NCBI RefSeq assembly: GCF_016612505.1
Contig: NZ_JAENRR010000011.1
Location: 58,572 to 122,571, forward strand
From: Carboxylicivirga marina
GTDB taxonomy: Bacteria > Bacteroidota > Bacteroidia > Bacteroidales > Marinilabiliaceae
Direction of reading: 5' to 3'
Length of the DNA: 64,000 nucleotides
Part shown: positions 37,064 through 46,696 of the stretch, one piece after another
Position numbering within the stretch: the stretch's first letter is position 1
Layout: each line of letters opens with the position of its first letter
The notes under the pieces: model-generated
Told to the model about the DNA's origin: nothing
Databases searched by the model: none
What the model saw: the letters and a program-made list of their open reading frames with translations, nothing else
Translations under genes and position numbers: made by a program

Positions 37064-39922
37064 TTACTTTTTCAACTCTTCCTTCAAATACTTTGCTGTA
37101 TAGCTTTTTTTCTTTCTAGCTACTTCTTCGGGCGTTCCGGCTGCCATTAACTGACCACCAAAACGTCCGCCATCGGGGCCAATGTCAATAATATGGTCAG
37201 CTACTTTAATAACATCTAGGTTGTGCTCTATAACCAAAACGCTATTGCCTTTAGCTACCAGGCGATGCAATACATCCAATAGCACCCGGATGTCCTCAAA
37301 GTGAAGACCAGTGGTTGGTTCATCCAATATGTAAATGGTTTTACCAGTGTCTCTCTTGGCCAGTTCAGCAGCTAGTTTAACACGTTGGCTTTCACCACCT
37401 GATAGCGTAGTTGATGGTTGCCCGAGTGTGATATATCCCAAGCCTACATCCTGAAGGGTTTTGAGTATTTTCGATAGTTTTGGTATATGCTCAAAGAAAT
37501 TAACAGCCTGGTTGATGGTCATATCCAGTACATCGCTGATAGATTTTCCTTTGTAGCGTACCTCACATGTTTCACGATTGTATCGTCGACCGCCGCAATC
37601 GGGGCATTCGACCATTACATCGGGCAAGAAATTCATTTCAATCACTTGCACGCCACCTCCTTTACAGGTTTCGCAACGTCCGCCAGCCACATTAAATGAA
37701 AAACGCCCAGGTTTATAGGCTCTTATTTTTGATTCAGGCAGTTCAGCAAACAGCTTTCTGATTTCGTCAAATATTTTAGTGTATGTTGCCGGGTTAGAAC
37801 GAGGTGTTCTGCCCAAAGGTTTTTGGTCGACATCCACCACCTTATCCAAATGCTCAATGCCGCTAACCGATTTATAGGGGAGTGGATCTTTTACTGCCTT
37901 GTAAAAGTGCTGATTCAGAATTGGGTATAGGGTTTCGTTAACTAAGGTTGACTTGCCGCTGCCCGAGACGCCAGTTACACAGATAAGTTTGCCAAGTGGA
38001 AAATCGACATTGATATTTTGAAGGTTATGACCACTTGCACCCTTTATAGAGATGATCTTGTCATTTCCATTACGACGTTCTTTTGGTATTGCAATTTTCT
38101 TTTTGCCAGTCAGGTAATCGGCTGTTAGTGAGTTTGACTGCAATATTTCCAAAGGTGTACCATGAGCTACCACTTCACCGCCATGTCGTCCGGCATGTGG
38201 CCCCATGTCTATTACATAGTCTGCAGCCATCATCATGTCGTGGTCGTGTTCGACTACCAAAACACTGTTACCCGTGTCGCGTAATTGGCAAAGTGAATTA
38301 ATCAGGCGGTGGTTATCGCGCTGGTGCAAGCCGATGCTCGGTTCGTCTAGTATGTACAGTACATTAACCAGTTGAGAGCCTATTTGAGTAGCTAGCCTTA
38401 TTCGTTGACTCTCACCACCTGAAAGGGTCATGGCACTGCGATTGAGAGATAAGTATTCGAGTCCTACATTAATTAAAAAGCCAAGTCGATTGCGAATCTC
38501 TTTTAGTACCTCATAACCGATGGTTTTTTGCTTTTCGCTCATTCGATCTTCGAGTCCTTGAAACCATTCATGCAAAAGGCCTAAGTCTAAATCGGCCAAT
38601 TCGGCAATGTTTTTATTATCAATTTTAAAATGAAGTGCTTCCTTGTTTAAACGCTGACCTTCACATTCTGAACATGTATTGTTTTTAATAAATTGATTGG
38701 CCCATTTACGGGCTTTCATCGAGGTGTCATTATCTTGTTGCTCAAGTATATACTTAATTACCCCTTCAAAACTTAGGTAGTAGTTTGAAGCACTGCCTAG
38801 TGGAGTGTTTTTGAGTGTTAAAGGTTCGCTTGAGCCATGCAGGATAACATCCAACGCTTCTTCGGGTATGTTTTTAATGGCTGTGTTTACCGAGAATCCA
38901 TATTTCTCGCCAATAGCTTCTATTTGCCAAAATATCAGATTGTTTTTGTATTTGCCCAATGGAGCAATGCCGCCTTTTTTAATTGTTGAGTTAGCATCAG
39001 GTACTATTTTATCAAAGTCTACTTCGTCAATAGTGCCCAGTCCTTTACATTTAGGGCAAGCTCCCTGTGGAGAGTTAAAAGAAAAGGAGTGAGGAGCCGG
39101 TTCATTGTATGATAAGCCAGATGAAGGACACATCAATTGGCGGCTGTAAAAGCGTTGCTCATCCGAATCTTTGTCAACAAGCATCATAATGCCTTTGCCA
39201 TGCTGCATGGCTAGTCGGATACTCTCTTTTAGTCGTTTTGTGTCTTTGTTTGATACGGCAATGCGATCAATTACCATTTCAATAAAATGGTTTTTGTATC
39301 GATCGACTTTCATGCCATGCACCACTTCCTGTATTTCACCGTCAATGCGAACGTGCAAAAAGCCCTTTTTTCTTATCTGCTCAAATAACTCTTTGTAGTG
39401 TCCCTTGCGTCCTTTTACGAGAGGAGCTGCAATGTATACCTTTCGGCCGGTGAATTGCTCAAGTATAAGATCCAGAATCTGGTCATCAGTATATTTGACC
39501 ATTTTTTCACCAGTGTTATAGGAGAAAGCTTCACCTGCACGAGCGAAAAACAGACGAAGGAAATCATATATTTCTGTAATAGTGCCAACCGTTGAGCGTG
39601 GGTTTTTACCTGTTGTTTTTTGTTCAATGGAGATTACAGGGCTTAAGCCTGTTATTTTATCAACATCAGGACGTTCCATGTTGCCCAAAAACTGTCGGGC
39701 ATAGGCTGAAAAGGTTTCAATATACCGTCGCTGCCCTTCGGCATAAATAGTATCGAAGGCCAATGAAGATTTACCACTTCCACTTAAACCAGTAACGACT
39801 ACCAGTTTGTTTCGCGGAATTGATACATCAATGTTTTGAAGGTTATGCACACGCGCACCTAATACATCTATTCTTTCAGTTTCGTCTACTTGCTCAATGG
39901 TTCTTATTCCTTCGTCCTTCAT
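37064..39922 (-). CDS. uvrA: Excinuclease ABC subunit A
   Basis: The 952-aa protein contains two ABC ATPase modules. Module one has Walker [15 protein letters not shown] and module two [14 protein letters not shown]; both have the LSGGESQR signatures ([26 protein letters not shown]) and Walker [11 protein letters not shown] or [10 protein letters not shown]. The zinc modules CSECEGQR and CETCKGGG...CPDCGGRR are intact. UvrA loads UvrB on damaged DNA for nucleotide excision repair. It is monocistronic; TATCTTTG at 39972-39965 (-) is a candidate -7 element. Confidence 0.97.
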   Translation of the reverse strand: MKDEGIRTIEQVDETERIDVLGARVHNLQNIDVSIPRNKLVVVTGLSGSGKSSLAFDTIYAEGQRRYIETFSAYARQFLGNMERPDVDKITGLSPVISIEQKTTGKNPRSTVGTITEIYDFLRLFFARAGEAFSYNTGEKMVKYTDDQILDLILEQFTGRKVYIAAPLVKGRKGHYKELFEQIRKKGFLHVRIDGEIQEVVHGMKVDRYKNHFIEMVIDRIAVSNKDTKRLKESIRLAMQHGKGIMMLVDKDSDEQRFYSRQLMCPSSGLSYNEPAPHSFSFNSPQGACPKCKGLGTIDEVDFDKIVPDANSTIKKGGIAPLGKYKNNLIFWQIEAIGEKYGFSVNTAIKNIPEEALDVILHGSSEPLTLKNTPLGSASNYYLSFEGVIKYILEQQDNDTSMKARKWANQFIKNNTCSECEGQRLNKEALHFKIDNKNIAELADLDLGLLHEWFQGLEDRMSEKQKTIGYEVLKEIRNRLGFLINVGLEYLSLNRSAMTLSGGESQRIRLATQIGSQLVNVLYILDEPSIGLHQRDNHRLINSLCQLRDTGNSVLVVEHDHDMMMAADYVIDMGPHAGRHGGEVVAHGTPLEILQSNSLTADYLTGKKKIAIPKERRNGNDKIISIKGASGHNLQNINVDFPLGKLICVTGVSGSGKSTLVNETLYPILNQHFYKAVKDPLPYKSVSGIEHLDKVVDVDQKPLGRTPRSNPATYTKIFDEIRKLFAELPESKIRAYKPGRFSFNVAGGRCETCKGGGVQVIEMNFLPDVMVECPDCGGRRYNRETCEVRYKGKSISDVLDMTINQAVNFFEHIPKLSKILKTLQDVGLGYITLGQPSTTLSGGESQRVKLAAELAKRDTGKTIYILDEPTTGLHFEDIRVLLDVLHRLVAKGNSVLVIEHNLDVIKVADHIIDIGPDGGRFGGQLMAAGTPEEVARKKKSYTAKYLKEELKK

Positions 39923-40049
39923 TATGCAGATAATAGCGGTGAATTCTATGTTTTCAAAAAAACACCCAAAGATAATGAATAGTTCGAATGGTTAGAGTGG
40001 CTTCTTTTAAAGTGCGCTTTAGAGTGTGACTTTTATGTCAAATGATTGG

Positions 40050-40262
40050 CTAAAATGGGTTTGAATCAAATGGAGTATCCGTAAACGGGCTGTTGCCACC
40101 AAAGGGTGAATTTTCCTTTTGTTTGGGTCGACCTCCGTTGTCACCACCTCCGGACCAAGGAGGTTTGCCATCTCCCGGACTCCAATCCGATGACATCGCA
40201 ATGGATACTGATAAGTCATTGTAAAAGGTTGTTATGCTTGGGCGAGTATATGTTTTTTTCAT
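40050..40262 (-). CDS. Small Gly/Pro-rich protein with a MKKTYxxP start
   Basis: The 70-aa product starts MKKTYTRPSITTFYNDLSVS, then has a Gly, Ser, Pro and Asn-rich tail (PWSGGGDNGG, SPFGGNSPFTDTPFDSNPF) with an NSPF/DSNPF near-repeat. The ATG is preceded by AAGAGGTG. Small proteins with a basic K-x-Y-x-x-P start and variable tail are common in Bacteroidota and usually unannotated; their function is unknown. It has no hydrophobic signal peptide. An overlapping - strand frame is less protein-like. It is possibly a secreted or precursor-type peptide, but that is speculation. Confidence 0.6.
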   Translation of the reverse strand: MKKTYTRPSITTFYNDLSVSIAMSSDWSPGDGKPPWSGGGDNGGRPKQKENSPFGGNSPFTDTPFDSNPF

Positions 40263-40430
40263 CACCTCTTCTTCGTTATTCGATATGGTTTCAATTGTGA
40301 GATTGAAACCATGAATTATTAATATGAAGATTTGGGATGGAGCTTGCTGATAAACAATATCTATGCCAATCGTTTTTTATACTATGCTATGGGATGTGTC
40401 AAGGAATACGCATGATAATTTCTAGCAAAA

Positions 40431-40458
40431 AAAAGCAACCTGAAATCAGGTTGCTTTT
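40431..40458 (-). terminator. Terminator of the lytic transglycosylase gene
   Basis: aaaagcaacctga and tcaggttgctttt form a 13-bp stem with a 2-nt centre. On the - strand it lies 22 bp past the stop and runs into TTTTTTTT. Confidence 0.9.
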
Positions 40459-40479
40459 CAATTATGTATGTCAATGCTT

Positions 40480-41454
40480 TTAAATACTGTCTTTGTCGCT
40501 TGTAAGATTCTTATTTATACTTTGAACCGAATTAGAGGGTAAATCAAGTACATAAGTTTTTTTACTTGAATTAGTAAGATAAGCCTCGCGTAACCAAGGA
40601 TTTAAATCCTTTAATTCCTTGTATGTTGTACCGTGTTCGATGGCAAAGTCAGCGAAGTTTTTAACACCTGTTTTTACTTCGATGCTAGAAGTTTGAATGC
40701 CTGGATATAAATCTTCATTTTTGACATGAAAACCGTATATCTCGGGATGTGATAGGATTTCTTTAATTGCCAGGATACGATAAACATATCGCCCTGTTTC
40801 TTCACCTAATAACAGGTCGTAATAGCTTTTGGTTTTTTGACGATCCAATTGGCGATTAACACCTGTTCGTCCTGCGTTATAAGCCGCAGCAGCTAATGTC
40901 CAACTACCATAGTAGTCGTGCATTTTCTTTAAATACTTACAAGCAGCCACTGTTGATTTTTCGATATGGTATCGTTCATCAACCTCTTTTGTAACTTCTA
41001 AACCATATTCGCGGGCAGTAGCTCTCATAAATTGCCAAAGACCAACGGCTCCGGCAGGTGACTTGGCCCGAGGCATAAAGTTACTTTCAATTAACGAAAG
41101 GTATTTGAAATCGTCAGGAATACCCTGTTCCTTTAGTATGGGTTCGATAATTGGGAAATAGCGATTAGCGCGTTTGATAAATAAGATGGTTTGTGATTGC
41201 CAGTAGGTGTTGACCAATAACTCACGATCGAAGCTTTCCTTTACATCGTAACGTGAGATTGGAGCTTGTTCGCCCGCGAAGTTAATAGCTGTAGGGATAT
41301 CCAGAGATGAGATTGCATAACTGCTTTCACTTGAACTTTCATCTTCAATAATAACAGCAGGCTCTGAAGAATGAATAAATAATTGTGACACCATAATGAT
41401 GGCAATAACTGCCAGTGAAACGGATAATAACTTAGTGAAAAAACTCGCTTTCAT
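40480..41454 (-). CDS. Membrane-anchored lytic transglycosylase (MltD-like, SLT domain)
   Basis: The 324-aa protein (ATG 41454 after GAGAGAGG; a TTG 9 codons upstream is less likely) has an N-terminal membrane anchor (LLSVSLAVIAIIMVSQLF). The SLT domain carries the catalytic Glu in YLSLIESNFMPRAKSP, and AVGLWQFM and AAAYNAGRTGVNRQ complete the site. A divergent LysM-like module (HGTTYKELKDLNPWL) closes the protein. It cuts the glycan strand of peptidoglycan to release anhydro-muropeptides. It lies close to the M56-M23 sensor pair, another cell-wall system, but has its own terminator. Confidence 0.92.
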   Translation of the reverse strand: MKASFFTKLLSVSLAVIAIIMVSQLFIHSSEPAVIIEDESSSESSYAISSLDIPTAINFAGEQAPISRYDVKESFDRELLVNTYWQSQTILFIKRANRYFPIIEPILKEQGIPDDFKYLSLIESNFMPRAKSPAGAVGLWQFMRATAREYGLEVTKEVDERYHIEKSTVAACKYLKKMHDYYGSWTLAAAAYNAGRTGVNRQLDRQKTKSYYDLLLGEETGRYVYRILAIKEILSHPEIYGFHVKNEDLYPGIQTSSIEVKTGVKNFADFAIEHGTTYKELKDLNPWLREAYLTNSSKKTYVLDLPSNSVQSINKNLTSDKDSI

Positions 41455-41623
41455 AACCTCTCTCTTTCTCAAATTTTTCAATGGACACCAAAATTAAAAT
41501 TTAGCTCATACAAACCAAAAAGCGTGCCGCATTACTTATTAACACTCTGTATTATTTATTGATGTGTGGCAGGTAGTAGTACTACGCCAGTAAATCAAAA
41601 ATGTTTGTATAAAAGACAAAAAA

Positions 41624-41645
41624 AGAAGAGTCTTTCGACTCTTCT
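41624..41645 (-). terminator. Terminator of the blaI-M56/M23 operon
   Basis: agaagagtc and gactcttct pair around tttc. On the - strand it follows the stop at 41653 and is followed by a T-run. Confidence 0.88.
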
Positions 41646-41652
41646 CCAATTA

Positions 41653-43440
41653 TTATTTTATAACTGTTGCCGGATCAACAAACTTTCCATCTTTTTTAAT
41701 CTCTAAATGTAAATGCGATCCGGTTGAAATACCACTGCTGCCTAATAATCCAACTATATCACCTTGCTTTACTTTTTGTCCTTCTTTTACCTTGTAGGCA
41801 TTAAGCTGCGAGTATAGTGAAGAGTATCCATTCTCATGGTCGACTATTACAAAACGGCCATGGCCTTTGCCATCGATAAATTCGTGTTTAACCTTACGTA
41901 CTGTTCCATCACCAATAGCTAAGACTTTTGTGTTTAAAGGGGCTACATAGTCAACACCATTGTGTTGCTTCATCTTCTTGGTTATGGGGTGTTTGCGTAT
42001 GCCGAAGCCTGATGAAATTCTTGTTAAATCTTCTTTTTTTATGGGAGAATCAAACTCAATAGTATTATCTTTTTTTCTTTGTTTTGTTGCTTTAAAATTT
42101 AGAAAATTATTTGGGTTAACATTTTTCCCATTTTCATAAATCTCGAAATGCAAATGCGGAGCTGTGGTTTTACCTGTGTTACCTACGAAAGCAATAACGT
42201 CGCCCTGATTTACACTCTGACCTTCTGCTACATTAAAACTATTAAGGTGTGCATAAACAGTCTTGTATTCATTGAAGTGTTGAATTTCAATTCGTTTTCC
42301 ATAACCAGCATCTGTTGAAATTTTTGACACTTTGCCTGATTGACTTGCGAGTACCGGGGTGTCCATGTTTGCTGTAAAGTCTAAACCGGGATGAAATCGT
42401 TTAGTTTTATGAATAGGATGGATTCTGTAGCCCCATCCGCTAGCAGTTCTTTTGTAATTATTGATAGGAATAATGAACGTAGTAGAGTTTGTGTTTGATG
42501 AATCGTTGGGTGTCATTACTTTATCACTTAATGCATACTCATTCATCTCAAATTGTAGAGGTTTGATCTTAATAGCTGATGTAGAAACTATTGCAACTCC
42601 TATAATAATTGGGATGATTAATACCAGTTTGATAAGTGGATTTGATTTATACTTTGCCATTTTTATTCGTTTTTTAATGAGTTTATAAGAGAAAGGACTC
42701 ATTAGAGGCGAATAGTTGTGGGCAGATGATTGCTGTAATACCAGGTTAAAATACTCTTTAATAGAAGTGTTTTGAGTGGCATCACTATCTGCCTGAAATT
42801 CATGAACCTCTTCTAAAGCCTTTCGGTACAGATAAATAAACGGGTTCATCCAAAAGATGATAAGCAGTATTTCCAATAGCAGACGATCGAGCGAATGTTT
42901 ATGTTTTAAATGGCTCAATTCGTGTGTGATAATGCTGTGCCCTTTGGGTGAACGCCATACTTTCGGGGAAATGAAGATATAACGAAAGAAAGAAAAGGCA
43001 TGAGGCTGGTTAAATAATACCAGGGTGAATTTATTTTGATTTACTTTTTCATTGGCATGAATCGTTTTCAATAAATGAATAATGTTATTAAGAAATCTGT
43101 ATAAGAAAACTGAAGATAGAAGTATAGGAAATACTAACCACCAATAATGCTCTATAAGCGATGGTTCTTGTACAACTGTTGTTGGAATACTTTGTTCTTC
43201 AATGAAACTGAATTGATTAACAGTTGACTGCAGGGTTTCAATAATCGGAAGTGGTTCGACTGTGCTATTGGTAATATTTATCCTTATAAACGGGAAAATA
43301 TATGAAAATGATAAGCTTGCTAACAGGTAAAACCGACTCAGCTTAAAAAATGACTCTTTTTGTAGCAATAGGTAGTATATCAGGAAAAAGATACCTGATA
43401 CAACGCTACTCTTTAAAAGATATAAACCAACTTCTTCCAT
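41653..43440 (-). CDS. M56 (BlaR1-like) metalloprotease fused to two M23 (LytM) domains
   Basis: In this 595-aa protein residues 1-290 are a BlaR1/MecR1-type membrane protease with four hydrophobic segments and the zinc motif HELSHLKHKH (H173, E174, H177), plus the downstream EEVHEFQADSDA. Instead of a penicillin-binding domain, two LytM peptidase domains follow in the periplasm. The first (about 330-447) has H350-D354, YAHL (H398) and HLH 429-431, so it is complete. The second (474-590) has H493-D497 and HLH 576-578 but reads YSQL, losing the catalytic His at 545. Its ATG overlaps the blaI-like stop by one base (TAATG). It probably senses peptidoglycan or cell-wall damage and relieves BlaI repression. 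Confidence 0.92.
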   Translation of the reverse strand: MEEVGLYLLKSSVVSGIFFLIYYLLLQKESFFKLSRFYLLASLSFSYIFPFIRINITNSTVEPLPIIETLQSTVNQFSFIEEQSIPTTVVQEPSLIEHYWWLVFPILLSSVFLYRFLNNIIHLLKTIHANEKVNQNKFTLVLFNQPHAFSFFRYIFISPKVWRSPKGHSIITHELSHLKHKHSLDRLLLEILLIIFWMNPFIYLYRKALEEVHEFQADSDATQNTSIKEYFNLVLQQSSAHNYSPLMSPFSYKLIKKRIKMAKYKSNPLIKLVLIIPIIIGVAIVSTSAIKIKPLQFEMNEYALSDKVMTPNDSSNTNSTTFIIPINNYKRTASGWGYRIHPIHKTKRFHPGLDFTANMDTPVLASQSGKVSKISTDAGYGKRIEIQHFNEYKTVYAHLNSFNVAEGQSVNQGDVIAFVGNTGKTTAPHLHFEIYENGKNVNPNNFLNFKATKQRKKDNTIEFDSPIKKEDLTRISSGFGIRKHPITKKMKQHNGVDYVAPLNTKVLAIGDGTVRKVKHEFIDGKGHGRFVIVDHENGYSSLYSQLNAYKVKEGQKVKQGDIVGLLGSSGISTGSHLHLEIKKDGKFVDPATVIK

Positions 43441-43814
43441 TATTTTTTCTTATCTGAAATTTTCTGGTCAATCAATGCTTTTAGTTCTTCTAATTCAGAA
43501 ACGGAGAGGTCACTTTCTTTGGTAAAGAAAGAGGCAAATTGTTGCTGTGAGTTGTTGAAAAAGTTTTGAACCAGGTTAGTCATGTATCGCTTTGAGTAAG
43601 CCGTTTTTTTAATTAGAGGAAAATACTCATTGACCTTACCGTAGGTGTTAAAGCCAATAGCTTTCTTTTTAACTAAAACGCGTACAACAGTCGAAACGGT
43701 TGTGTAAGCTGGCTTAGGTTCGGGATATTGTTCGACTATATCCTTTAAAAAACCTTTGTCTATATTCCACAGATATTGCATTACCTGTTCTTCTGCTTTC
43801 GTTAATTCAATCAT
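43440..43814 (-). CDS. BlaI/MecI/CopY family repressor
   Basis: The 124-aa protein has the winged helix of BlaI (MIELTKAEEQVMQYLWNI, TTVSTVVRVLVKKKAIGF) and a C-terminal helical dimer region (LSVSELEELKALIDQKI). Where Staphylococcus BlaI is cut at Asn-Phe, this protein reads ASFFTKESDLS, so the exact cleavage bond is uncertain. It overlaps the M56-M23 gene by one base and should bind the dyads at 43844 and 43884, repressing its own operon until the protease is activated. Confidence 0.93.
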   Translation of the reverse strand: MIELTKAEEQVMQYLWNIDKGFLKDIVEQYPEPKPAYTTVSTVVRVLVKKKAIGFNTYGKVNEYFPLIKKTAYSKRYMTNLVQNFFNNSQQQFASFFTKESDLSVSELEELKALIDQKISDKKK

Positions 43815-43833
43815 TTTCCCAAAATGTTTGCTA

Positions 43834-43897
43834 CAAATATATAACTATAAAAATAGTCAGCAAATTATTTATATAGTTTTATGACTATAAATATAGT
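43834..43897 (-). promoter_or_regulatory. Promoter and two BlaI-type operators of the blaI-M56/M23 operon
   Basis: On the - strand TTTG (43864-43861), a 19-nt spacer and TATATTTG (43841-43834) form a consensus promoter. One dyad, actataaaaatagt (43844-43857), lies exactly in the spacer. A near-identical dyad, actataaatatagt (43884-43897), is 40 bp upstream, with a further tatagt half-site between. The layout fits direct occlusion of RNA polymerase by BlaI. Confidence 0.8.
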
Positions 43898-44014
43898 AAT
43901 AGCTCAAAATGTTTTGTTAATCAGTGTGTAGCGGCGTTGTGAAACTTTAGTTGTTTGACCTTGTTTGGTTAATGGTAATTTATTTAATACATTGAAGGTC
44001 CTCTTTGTATTAAT

Positions 44015-46642
44015 ATGAAGCATCTGGAACATAGTATAGATTTAATATTACAAACTGCCATTGAACCTACGGTAGCCTTTGAGAGACCTGGTTATGACGT
44101 AGCACTTCTAAATGACAAGGCATTTGACTTTTTTGGCTTCGAAAAATCACACAACTATTCATTACGTTCTTTTTGTAGCAGGGCTGATTTGTTTAATCAG
44201 AGTGCGGCTTTGGAAGTGTTTGATAATCTTGAGTATAATCAGCCAGTACAAAGAGACTGGCCTGTTCGATTAGGTGAAGTACATTGGCTATCGGCTTATA
44301 TTCAATTAGTGAATAATGGTGGAGTCGATTATGTTTTAGTTGTGTTTAGGGATAATACCCTTCCTAAAGAAAGCCTTCTGAAGCTCGATAATATGATTGC
44401 CTATCGAGAAATGCTCGATAAACTGTTGGCTTATAATACCAATGTAAATGTTATTGATATACCCCAAATAATTGACCAATCGCTTGAGATGGTTGGTAAT
44501 TACTTTGCTTGCGACAGAAGTTATGTTTTTGAGTATAGCGAAGATTTAAAATTTAAGAGTAACATCAACGAATGGTGTGCCAGCGGAGTAGACCCATACA
44601 TTGATGATTTACAAAATATACCAATCAATTCGTTTCCATACCTGAAGAAACGTTTGCTGAAAATGGAGCTGGTTTGCCTAAATGATATCAATACCTTGCC
44701 GCCAGAAGCTATTGAAGAGCGTGAAGAATTTGCAAAAGAGGGTATCCAGTCTATTTTATTAATTCCATTTAGTGAAGGCGAACGACCAATAGGATTTGTT
44801 GGGCTCGATCACGTTCATATTTCAAAAGAATGGACAAAAAGTGAAGTATCGAATCTGAAGTTGTTAGCAAGAACGTTTGCCAATTTATTGGTTCGAATGC
44901 GTAATGAACGATTAATCGTTGATAATAGAAACATGTATCAAACATTGTTTGAGGCAGCCAATGAGGGAATTGGTGTCTTTAAAAATGGTGTTTGTATTGA
45001 TGCTAATGCTAAAGCACTAAGAGAGATGCGTTGTTCATTGGCACAAATAGTTGGAAAAACCACTGTAGAATTATCTGCTACCATGCAACCCAATGGAAAA
45101 TCTCCTACCTATTCAAATGTTTATGTAAGTGAAGCTGAGAAAGGATTTCCACAAACCTTTGACTGGCGATTAAAGCGTTTTGATGCAACTGAATTTGATG
45201 CTGAGATAAGTTTAAATAGCTTCAAAAGAGGTGATGAACGCTTGGTGATTAGCATCTTTAGAGATGTTAGTGAGTATAAGCGTGCAGTGAGTGACTTAAT
45301 TGATAATCAGCGTATTTTAAAAAAGGAGATAGATACCATTGTTCGTCCAGTAGAAGACAGTAGCCAGCTTACCTTATTAAATGTTTTTGAGTTGGATCAA
45401 CTGCAGAAAATGCAGGATGCTTTTTCGTTTGCAATGGGGATATCATCCTTGATAACTGACGTCAATGGCAAGCCAATGACCAGAATGTCTTTCTCAAATC
45501 ATGTTTGTGCTAAAGTTCGTTCGACAGCCAAAGGACAGCAAATGTGTATGGAAAGTAGTCGTGATTTAGGCGAACGAGCAAATGCAGTGCTTAAACCCGT
45601 GTCAAGCCCATGTTTATCCTGTGGTTTCATTGATGCAGCTTCTCCTATTATCGTTGATGGTCATCATATTGGCAATTGGCTGATTGGGCAAGTGAGGCCT
45701 GATGATTTAGATTTGGAACATTTACTGGAATATACACGAAAATTAGGATTGGAAGACGAAGGGATTATCAGTGATTTTAGGAATTTAGTTGAAATAGCTC
45801 CAGACCACTTCGAGAAAATACTTAACCTGCTAAATGTACTAACCATTGAATTGTCGGCCATGGGTTATAAGAATTTGAAATTGGCCAAAACAATTAATCA
45901 ACATGTTCATTTAGAGAAGAAATTACGTGAATCGAAGCAGAATGCAGAAGAGAGTGATCGCTTAAAGTCTGCTTTTCTTGCTAACCTATCGCATGAGATT
46001 CGAACACCTATGAACGGTATTGTTGGTTTTTCTGAATTACTGCAGTTTGATGGTTTAACTCCTGACGATAGGCGAGAGTATGTACGTTTAATTCATCAAA
46101 GTTCGAGTCAGTTATTGAATATTATCAACGATATAATTGATATTTCGAAAATTGAATCGGGTCAGATTGATGTTCATTCAGGCTATTTTGACTTGGTTCG
46201 ATTAGGTGATGATTTACATGCATTCTTTCTTGATTCGTCAACTGGCAAAGGAATTGATTTGGTTTTTGAGCATAGTAATAAACATGAATTTGAAATTTAT
46301 TCTGATGAAGTTAAACTAAGACAAGTATTAACGAACTTAATTTCCAATGCCATTAAATTTACCGCGAGCGGGGAGGTTGTATTTGGTTTTTCAATTGTCA
46401 ATCAGGTAGAACTTGAGTTGTTTGTGCAAGATTCAGGCATTGGAATTGATACCAATGATGTTGAGTTTATTTTTGATAGGTTTTGGCAGGCTAAAGATTC
46501 GGATGTGAAGCGCGGTGGTACAGGCCTGGGGCTAGCTATAACCAAAGCCTACGTCGAGTTGCTTGGAGGTCATATAAAAGTGGAGTCGCAAAGAGAGATT
46601 GGAACACGCTTTAGTTTTGTGATTCCTAAAACTTTGAAATAA
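44015..46642 (+). CDS. Multi-domain histidine kinase (PAS-GAF-PAS-PocR-HisKA-HATPase)
   Basis: The 875-aa cytoplasmic kinase has no membrane segment. Approximate domains are PAS-like 1-115; GAF 140-295 (FACDRSYVFEYSED ... EGIQSILLIPFSEG); PAS 305-425 (LFEAANEGIGVFKNG); PocR 445-620, with four cysteines (C498, C511, C533, C536) in the arrangement typical of that ligand- or redox-sensing domain; HisKA with His660 in NLSHEIRTPMNG; and HATPase_c with NLISNAIKFT, DSGIGID and GGTGLGLAITKAYVELLGG. PocR domains sense small hydrocarbon derivatives in several systems. The output partner is not adjacent. It ends at a terminator shared with the convergent rnf operon. Confidence 0.88.
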   Translation: MKHLEHSIDLILQTAIEPTVAFERPGYDVALLNDKAFDFFGFEKSHNYSLRSFCSRADLFNQSAALEVFDNLEYNQPVQRDWPVRLGEVHWLSAYIQLVNNGGVDYVLVVFRDNTLPKESLLKLDNMIAYREMLDKLLAYNTNVNVIDIPQIIDQSLEMVGNYFACDRSYVFEYSEDLKFKSNINEWCASGVDPYIDDLQNIPINSFPYLKKRLLKMELVCLNDINTLPPEAIEEREEFAKEGIQSILLIPFSEGERPIGFVGLDHVHISKEWTKSEVSNLKLLARTFANLLVRMRNERLIVDNRNMYQTLFEAANEGIGVFKNGVCIDANAKALREMRCSLAQIVGKTTVELSATMQPNGKSPTYSNVYVSEAEKGFPQTFDWRLKRFDATEFDAEISLNSFKRGDERLVISIFRDVSEYKRAVSDLIDNQRILKKEIDTIVRPVEDSSQLTLLNVFELDQLQKMQDAFSFAMGISSLITDVNGKPMTRMSFSNHVCAKVRSTAKGQQMCMESSRDLGERANAVLKPVSSPCLSCGFIDAASPIIVDGHHIGNWLIGQVRPDDLDLEHLLEYTRKLGLEDEGIISDFRNLVEIAPDHFEKILNLLNVLTIELSAMGYKNLKLAKTINQHVHLEKKLRESKQNAEESDRLKSAFLANLSHEIRTPMNGIVGFSELLQFDGLTPDDRREYVRLIHQSSSQLLNIINDIIDISKIESGQIDVHSGYFDLVRLGDDLHAFFLDSSTGKGIDLVFEHSNKHEFEIYSDEVKLRQVLTNLISNAIKFTASGEVVFGFSIVNQVELELFVQDSGIGIDTNDVEFIFDRFWQAKDSDVKRGGTGLGLAITKAYVELLGGHIKVESQREIGTRFSFVIPKTLK

Positions 46643-46644
46643 AA

Positions 46645-46674
46645 AAAGAGAAGCTCAACTGAACTTCTCTTTAT
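46645..46674. terminator. Terminator between the PocR kinase and rnfA
   Basis: aaagagaag (46645-46653) pairs with cttctcttt (46664-46672). On the + strand it lies immediately after the kinase stop; A-rich flanks may let it also end the rnf transcript. Confidence 0.75.
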
Positions 46675-46696
46675 ATATTCTGATAATTGATTGTTT

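Noticed and set aside
40019..40219. 66-codon - strand frame overlapping the small MKKTY protein
   Set aside because: Alternative frame of the better-supported 70-aa ORF.
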